The notes below the pieces were generated by a model. It was not told the origin of the DNA, ran no database searches, and worked only from the letters and a program-made list of their open reading frames with translations. Shown here piece by piece: positions 1 to 2,922 of a DNA stretch of 5,049 nt (its first letter is position 1; each line of letters starts with the position of its first letter). The DNA comes from an archaeon (lineage in GTDB: Archaea; Altiarchaeota; Altiarchaeia; IMC4; QMZM01). The position numbers and the translations under genes are program-made. The stretch lies in NCBI GenBank assembly GCA_029933895.1, contig JAOZNG010000096.1, positions 1-5,049 of the forward strand, given 5' to 3'.

Positions 1-765
1 AATCGCCCCTCTTGCAGCGTCACCGATGTTAACGGTCCGTATGAAGGGTTTTCTGTGGACTTTGGGAGTGATAATGGGAGAGTCGGGGTGCAATTTCTCG
101 CCCTTTCGCATTCTCTCTTCCAGGTAGTCTTTCAGGTAAGAACAGCCCTCTTCGCTGAGGAATGTAAAGTATTGGAACCGAGCTTTGCTGAGCTCCTTCC
201 GGACTATTACCATAGTAGGGATTTTTTCGAAAGAGATTTCGTCCTCATATATTTTCATCTCTGGGAAGTCTTTTATTCTGAGTCCATCGGTGCCGTTGTA
301 GTTACCGAGGGATTGGGGTCTGAGACCTGAGTGAGCCATGAGGACGACGACGGCTCTGGCTTTTTTGTCTGCAGAAAGGAAGATGCGTCTCAGTTCATCC
401 TGAGTGGGCACTCTTTCGTTCTGGATTGTAGGAGCGTCGTAGGCGCCTTTGATTTTGATTTTGTTGATGATATGGATATTGTTATGGGAGAGCCAGGATT
501 TGACTGCCTTGATAGAGGACTGGATGTAGCTTCCGGTGTAGTTTTGTTTTTCCATAGAGGTGATGTAGTCGAGGATGAGGTTATAGAGTGTTTGGGGGTC
601 CATATTGATGAGTTTGGAGGGTGTAGTGTTGAGGGAGTTGCAGAAGGAGCCCAATCTTCTGAGGTAGACGTCGGCGGTGGTTTTGGAGCCTCTGGAGATG
701 TTATGGTACCATCTGGAGATGTTTTTGTTATTGAGGAGGGAGGAGTATTTTTTCTTTTGAGGCAT
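1..765 (-). CDS. Archaeal tyrosine recombinase/integrase, 3' end outside window
   Basis: This gene would catalyse site-specific DNA strand exchange through a tyrosine intermediate, integrating or excising an element. From the ATG at 763-765 the minus strand stays open for 255 codons to the window edge, so the C-terminus is missing. Residues about 14-100 resemble the helical core-binding (SAM-like) domain (RWYHNISRGSKTTADVYLRR). The catalytic domain starts near residue 116 (NERVPTQDELRRIF). The first catalytic Arg is R149 in AHSGLRPQSL, and the beta-hairpin Lys is probably K194 in ELSKARFQYF. The second catalytic block and the nucleophilic Tyr would lie beyond the edge, so activity cannot be judged. 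There is no Shine-Dalgarno, and a TATA-like box about 26 nt upstream of the ATG suggests a leaderless mRNA. Of the first 40 codons 24 end in C, against 9 of 40 and 6 of 40 in the two other large genes, which suggests foreign origin. It starts beside tRNA-derived repeats, as integrases of integrated archaeal elements often do. Forward-strand open frames over this stretch are antisense shadows. Confidence 0.85.
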   Translation of the reverse strand, partial: MPQKKKYSSLLNNKNISRWYHNISRGSKTTADVYLRRLGSFCNSLNTTPSKLINMDPQTLYNLILDYITSMEKQNYTGSYIQSSIKAVKSWLSHNNIHIINKIKIKGAYDAPTIQNERVPTQDELRRIFLSADKKARAVVVLMAHSGLRPQSLGNYNGTDGLRIKDFPEMKIYEDEISFEKIPTMVIVRKELSKARFQYFTFLSEEGCSYLKDYLEERMRKGEKLHPDSPIITPKVHRKPFIRTVNIGDAARGAI

Positions 766-783
766 GAGAGGGTGAAAGATTTA

Positions 784-802
784 GGAGTATATAAAGAAAT
801 TG
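784..802. repeat. Promoter-module repeat, copy 1
   Basis: GGAGTATATAAAGAAATTG recurs at 1135-1153 with one mismatch (A789 versus T1140). The repeat contains the integrase TATA box, so a whole promoter module seems to have been duplicated, with the structured non-coding block between the copies. Confidence 0.7.
788..795 (-). promoter_or_regulatory. TATA-like box of the integrase, possibly bidirectional
   Basis: Read on the minus strand this is TTTATATA, a close match to archaeal TATA boxes. Its centre is about 26 nt upstream of the integrase ATG at 765, so transcription should start at or next to the start codon. No upstream element on either side matches the BRE consensus well. On the plus strand the box reads TATATAAA and would place a start near 817, at the foot of the long hairpin at 815-900. 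Divergent use is therefore possible but inferred. Confidence 0.55.
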
Positions 803-807
803 GCTCC

Positions 808-823
808 GAACCCGTCAGGGTTC
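808..823. repeat. Short perfect inverted repeat at the tRNA fragment's 5' edge
   Basis: GAACCC (808-813), loop GTCA, GGGTTC (818-823) is a perfect six-pair hairpin. It overlaps the foot of the longer hairpin, so the two folds exclude each other. On the minus strand it is followed within a few bases by a T-rich stretch (TTTCTTTATATA) and could act as a weak terminator for RNA coming from the right. Confidence 0.35.
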
Positions 824-876
824 AAGTCCCGCCCGGTCCACCTTCAATTATTGTTACAGCAACGGTAATTAACGTA
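822..876 (+). repeat. 55-bp direct repeat copy 1: tRNA 3' end plus flank
   Basis: This copy matches 995-1049 at 53 of 55 positions, with an offset of 173 bp; the differences are G826/A999 and A871/G1044. It begins inside the T-loop (TTCAA), runs through the 3' half of the T-stem (CCCGC), the acceptor 3' strand CCGGTCC and A73 at 840, and continues 36 bp into flanking DNA. The match is lost immediately upstream of the T-loop. No acceptor 5' strand (GGACCGG) occurs on the plus strand, so this is a fragment and not a tRNA gene. The T-loop boundary is typical of integrase sites in tRNA genes, so I read it as an attachment-site copy. Confidence 0.75.
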
Positions 877-880
877 CCGA

Positions 881-896
881 GGGCGGGATTTGAACC
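881..896 (-). repeat. Inverted T-arm copy (third tRNA-like fragment)
   Basis: Read on the minus strand this is GGTTCAAATCCCGCCC, the same T-arm sequence as in the two forward copies but in opposite orientation. It can pair with 819-834 (one G-T) or, through 881-893, perfectly with TCAAATCCCGCCC at 995-1007. The two pairings exclude each other. The sequence upstream of the T-loop does not form a five-pair T-stem, so this is also not part of an intact tRNA. Confidence 0.6.
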
Positions 897-902
897 TTGG
901 GT

Positions 903-946
903 CTGTGCGGTTTCTAAAAGGTATTAGAAACGATGAAACCGCACAG
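903..946. other. Perfect 12-pair hairpin with a competing inner fold
   Basis: CTGTGCGGTTTC (903-914) is the exact reverse complement of GAAACCGCACAG (935-946), with a 20-nt loop. A second perfect stem, GTTTCTAA (910-917) with TTAGAAAC (924-931) around the loop AAGGTA, shares 910-914 with the first. GTTTC can therefore pair with either of two GAAAC copies. In a combined fold, 903-909 pairs with 940-946, the inner stem forms, and GATGAAAC at 932-939 is left bulged. It lies between the two 55-bp repeats. It could be RNA structure or recombinase arm-type sites; nothing seen decides between them. Confidence 0.55.
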
Positions 947-949
947 GTT

Positions 950-991
950 GGAAGAGTCCGTATGTGGCGACTCCAAGCGAAGGAGTCTTCC
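950..991. other. Hairpin region with two alternative pairings
   Basis: GGAGTC at 982-987 can pair with GACTCC at 969-974 (six perfect pairs, loop AAGCGAA). Alternatively 982-991 pairs with GGAAGAGTCC at 950-959, nine of ten positions with one G-G mismatch. The two folds are mutually exclusive. The region sits directly before the second tRNA-derived repeat and has no coding potential that I can support. Confidence 0.45.
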
Positions 992-994
992 TAA

Positions 995-1049
995 TCAAAT
1001 CCCGCCCGGTCCACCTTCAATTATTGTTACAGCAACGGTAATTGACGTA
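995..1049 (+). repeat. 55-bp direct repeat copy 2: tRNA 3' end plus flank
   Basis: This is the second copy of the tRNA-derived repeat. It starts TCAAATCCCGCCCGGTCCA (T-loop to discriminator base) and includes the same inner hairpin at 1019-1043. Upstream, CTTCCTAA replaces any T-stem 5' strand. Similarity to copy 1 continues with decay past 1049: 1050-1067 matches 877-894 at roughly 60 percent of positions. The pair looks like two attachment-site copies left by repeated or nested integration; a local duplication is also possible. Confidence 0.75.
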
Positions 1050-1063
1050 TCTAGGATGGGATT
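998..1063 (+). other. Second, partly decayed long hairpin
   Basis: Positions 998-1007 pair with 1054-1063 at nine of ten positions (one G-T, one C-A), enclosing the same inner hairpin (1019-1028 with 1034-1043) seen in the first copy. The right arm differs from copy 1, yet most pairing survives. It could be a relic of the 815-900 structure or a diverged functional copy. Confidence 0.4.
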
Positions 1064-1134
1064 AAATGTTGTACTTCCCCACTTTCCCTACAGGATGAAT
1101 AGACGATGGGTCTCTAGAAATAGAAGAAATATAT

Positions 1135-1153
1135 GGAGTTTATAAAGAAATTG
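1135..1153. promoter_or_regulatory. Promoter-module repeat, copy 2, with palindromic TATA-like box
   Basis: GGAGTTTATAAAGAAATTG repeats the integrase promoter module at 784-802 with one mismatch. Its box TTTATAAA (1139-1146) is palindromic and a good archaeal TATA match. On the minus strand it would start RNA near 1116, where I find no open frame with a convincing start before the integrase. It may drive a non-coding RNA across the hairpin block or be a relic of a lost integrase promoter. Confidence 0.4.
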
Positions 1154-1165
1154 TTTACACGTGAT

Positions 1166-1170
1166 AAAAA
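1166..1170 (-). terminator. Possible T-rich terminator of the hydrolase gene
   Basis: On the minus strand this reads TTTTT within TGTTTTTATC, about 40 nt after the hydrolase stop codon. Archaeal RNA polymerase often terminates at short T runs. Only position and composition support it. Confidence 0.25.
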
Positions 1171-1208
1171 CAACATTCCTTCGAGAATATAGAGTTCTAT
1201 AGCACTTG

Positions 1209-2579
1209 TTATATCTGTCCTCTAAGTTTCTTTAGGATAAGATTAGTCTTTAAAAACTTTATTACCTCCTCCTCTAATTTCTCTCTAATATTATTAGAAA
1301 TCTCCACACTGGATTCATAAGATACAACCTCCTCAAATCTCCAATCATTAACGTTAAACACCCCCTTATAACTTTTATAAAATATTGCAATCCGATATTT
1401 TTCAAGATGTATGATATTCTTTTTTTCTAAAGCAGTTTTTGGCTCTTCATATTGGTTCTGAATACCGTAACTTTCTGAGAATACTACACGAGAGTACAAA
1501 ATATCCTTCTTTGGCGATTTTCCTTCGGCAATATTAATAATAAAAGGAGCAAGCTGTTTTATGCTTATATATTCAGTTTTGATAGGACTGATTTTGGTAT
1601 TACAGCCAGCAGGATATTTTATCAGAAGAGGCACATTTAGCAGCTCATCGTATAGAAATGTTCCATGGCTTATACGTCCGTGTTCTCCAAGCAACTGACC
1701 ATGGTCGCTTGTAACTATGATTAATGTGTTATCGAAAATATTTTGCTCTTTTAAAACATTAATAAATGACTTAAGCTTCTTACAAACATATTCAACTTCT
1801 TTTGGATATAACTCTTTCCATTTCTTTAAAAGGTTAGGAGATATTGATGCATTAGTTTTTAAATTCTCTAAAAGCGCATTGTGAGAGTTTTCCCCCCAAT
1901 AATATGGCTCATGTACTTCCATCAAGTTTATGAAAAGGAAAAATGGGCTTCTCATAATCTTTCTAGAGTTTTTAATGTATTCGGTAGCGTTCTCTATACC
2001 TTTATCCATGGGATAGCCTCTAAGCCTGCTGGACACATATTGATAGGGTTTATCTAGTACTTTCCGGGTAATATGATGGAATATTGTTTTGACAAATAAT
2101 TCGTAGTTCCTCATTCTTAAAAGTTCTAATGCTGTCTCTCTTCTAGAGAAATCATTCTTTTTCAAAAGGTCGAAAACTCTTTTTTCTTCATTACTCTTTA
2201 ACACACTTATATGTGTAGGACCATTCCATGAATCGAAAAAGTGATCAAAACCTTTGAATCCAAATCTAGGGGTAATATGGGGGTTTGCGCTGATTAAAAA
2301 TGTAGTGTAACCTAGATCTTTCAAATGAGAAATTAAAATATTATCTCCTTTGAACCGCACATCCCAATCCTTCCTACTTCTAGTTTCGTGAGTTCCATGT
2401 TCTAACGGGTACAATCCTGTAAACATTGAGGCATGGCTCGGAGAGGTCCATGGAGACGGCGCTATGGCCCTATCGTAGGTAATAAAATCAAACTCTTTAA
2501 GAAGTTCTTCAATTGGTTTAGCATAATCTTTCCGAAGTGTGTCAATGACCACAAATATAAAGTTGGGCTGGTCGGTCAT
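1209..2579 (-). CDS. Sulfatase-like hydrolase (alkaline phosphatase superfamily), Thr nucleophile
   Basis: This 456-residue protein has the metal-dependent alkaline phosphatase/sulfatase fold, which hydrolyses or transfers sulfate, phosphate or phosphonate esters. Metal and active-site residues in order are D13 (VVIDTLRKDY), T45 in PWTSPSHASMFTG, H223 in MEVHEPYYW, D292-H293 in VTSDHGQLLGEHG, and H305 in RISHGTFLYDE. Classical sulfatases have Cys (CxPxR, converted to formylglycine) at the T45 position and Arg where this protein has H49. A true formylglycine sulfatase is therefore unlikely; a phosphate-ester hydrolase or phosphotransferase is a better inference. Length is ordinary for the family and there are no stops or frameshifts. 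No signal peptide or membrane segment is visible, so it is probably cytoplasmic. The start is supported by GGAGGAG six bases upstream. Archaeal relatives often lie among surface-polysaccharide genes, but the substrate is unknown here. It is divergent from the propeller gene and has AT-rich codons like that gene. Confidence 0.85.
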   Translation of the reverse strand: MTDQPNFIFVVIDTLRKDYAKPIEELLKEFDFITYDRAIAPSPWTSPSHASMFTGLYPLEHGTHETRSRKDWDVRFKGDNILISHLKDLGYTTFLISANPHITPRFGFKGFDHFFDSWNGPTHISVLKSNEEKRVFDLLKKNDFSRRETALELLRMRNYELFVKTIFHHITRKVLDKPYQYVSSRLRGYPMDKGIENATEYIKNSRKIMRSPFFLFINLMEVHEPYYWGENSHNALLENLKTNASISPNLLKKWKELYPKEVEYVCKKLKSFINVLKEQNIFDNTLIIVTSDHGQLLGEHGRISHGTFLYDELLNVPLLIKYPAGCNTKISPIKTEYISIKQLAPFIINIAEGKSPKKDILYSRVVFSESYGIQNQYEEPKTALEKKNIIHLEKYRIAIFYKSYKGVFNVNDWRFEEVVSYESSVEISNNIREKLEEEVIKFLKTNLILKKLRGQI

Positions 2580-2585
2580 TAGCCG

Positions 2586-2592
2586 CTCCTCC
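2586..2592 (-). promoter_or_regulatory. Ribosome binding site of the hydrolase gene
   Basis: GGAGGAG on the minus strand, with a six-base spacer to the ATG at 2579, fixes the start. A weak TATA-like TTTAATTG lies at 2609-2616, but at the usual spacing it would start RNA inside this site, so the real promoter may be elsewhere. Confidence 0.7.
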
Positions 2593-2811
2593 TATCTTCA
2601 GTCGAAAACAATTAAAGGAGTGAATTTTGGAATTTTGAAAGACCTTTCGCATGTATTACCTTCCCCCTGGTTTTGCATGTGTTTTATCGGCACAAGCGAC
2701 ATGTTTGAAGAGGAGGATATACCATCTTAAGTACTTTTCGGAAAACAGGCTGCTAGAGAGGTGTTGGAGCTTATTTCCTTGTCGTTATGAGTTGAATTGA
2801 GGTGACAAATA

Positions 2812-2871
2812 ATGCCTGGCTCGGTGAAGTTAATCTGCTCTACACCGCCAAAAGTAGTAAGGAAGGGCTAA
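2812..2871 (+). CDS. Possible 19-residue mini-ORF with strong ribosome binding site
   Basis: The ATG at 2812 opens MPGSVKLICSTPPKVVRKG and stops at 2869-2871. GAGGTGA at 2799-2805, six bases upstream, is an excellent match to an archaeal Shine-Dalgarno, better than that of the downstream propeller gene. The peptide is basic, with one Cys and no membrane segment. No convincing TATA box lies at the right distance; GCTTATTTCC near 2770 is weak. It ends ten bases before the propeller gene's TATA box. It could be a leader peptide, the 5' stump of a deleted gene, or chance. Not recognised. Confidence 0.25.
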   Translation: MPGSVKLICSTPPKVVRKG

Positions 2872-2880
2872 ACAAAAAGC

Positions 2881-2888
2881 CTAAATAT
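2881..2888 (+). promoter_or_regulatory. TATA-like box of the propeller gene
   Basis: CTAAATAT is preceded by an A-rich BRE-like stretch (AACAAAAAGC, 2871-2880). Typical spacing puts the RNA start near 2910, about 13 nt before the ATG and just ahead of the ribosome binding site GGTGG at 2913-2917. Confidence 0.5.
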
Positions 2889-2912
2889 TGAAACCACATA
2901 TACATGCAACAC

Positions 2913-2917
2913 GGTGG
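2913..2917 (+). promoter_or_regulatory. Ribosome binding site of the propeller gene
   Basis: GGTGG with a five-base spacer (TCTTT preceded by none of the usual GGAGG) lies before the ATG at 2923. It is a partial match to archaeal GGAGGTGAT and supports this start, which also gives a complete signal peptide. Confidence 0.5.
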
Positions 2918-2922
2918 TCTTT

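Larger units (their letters stand above)
815..900 (+). other. Long two-part hairpin built on a tRNA 3' fragment
   Basis: The outer stem pairs 815-834 with 881-900. Its core is GGTTCAAGTCCCGCCC (819-834) against GGGCGGGATTTGAACC (881-896), 16 pairs with one G-T. GGT at 835-837 then pairs with ACC at 876-878, leaving GA at 879-880 bulged. An inner ten-pair stem joins 846-855 to 861-870 around the loop ACAGC. The five non-Watson-Crick pairs (815, 818, 826, 851, 852) are all G-U on the plus strand and would be A-C mismatches on the minus strand, which favours a plus-strand RNA or single-stranded DNA. No known RNA family was recognised. It could instead be the arms of an integrase attachment site. 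Folding energy was not computed. Confidence 0.5.
1064..1208. other. Non-coding stretch between repeat block and hydrolase stop
   Basis: No supportable gene is seen here. On the minus strand, downstream of the hydrolase stop codon, there is the near-palindrome TATAGA-GT-TCTATA (1188-1201) and then a run of five T (1166-1170), which could serve as a T-rich archaeal terminator. The promoter-module repeat at 1135-1153 follows. Confidence 0.4.
2580..2922. other. Divergent intergenic region
   Basis: These 343 bp separate the divergent hydrolase and propeller genes. They hold the hydrolase ribosome binding site (2586-2592), a possible mini-ORF (2812-2871), and the propeller gene's TATA-like box (2881-2888) and ribosome binding site (2913-2917). 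Between about 2620 and 2795 I see no gene, RNA gene or strong repeat. A frame ending at 2730 is mostly antisense to the hydrolase start and has no usable ribosome binding site. Confidence 0.6.

Noticed and set aside
55..927. Two long forward-strand open frames (55-330 and 331-927)
   Set aside because: They lie antisense to the integrase, which has recognisable recombinase motifs. The second also runs through the tRNA-derived hairpin. Neither has a recognisable domain.
808..1013. A complete or intron-containing tRNA gene
   Set aside because: T-loop and acceptor 3' strands are present, but no acceptor 5' strand GGACCGG is found on the plus strand, and none of the three T-loops has a matching five-pair T-stem.
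815..1063. Integron attC sites
   Set aside because: The hairpins are superficially similar, but the conserved RYYYAAC/GTTRRRY boxes are not found at the stem ends, and the sequences clearly derive from a tRNA 3' end.
933..1145. Forward open frame through the repeat block
   Set aside because: It reads through tRNA 3'-end sequence and both arms of hairpins, has no ribosome binding site, and its peptide merely reflects the repeats (IPPGPPSIIVTATVI appears in two frames because the DNA is repeated).
784..1153. CRISPR array
   Set aside because: There are only two copies of the 55-bp repeat, and the intervening DNA is structured and contains an inverted copy of the repeat's T-arm. There is no regular repeat-spacer pattern and no cas gene.
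2539..2730. 63-residue forward frame ending in MFEEEDIPS
   Set aside because: Its first part is antisense to the hydrolase start. The internal GTG near 2620 overlaps its own GGAG with no spacer, and no family is recognisable.
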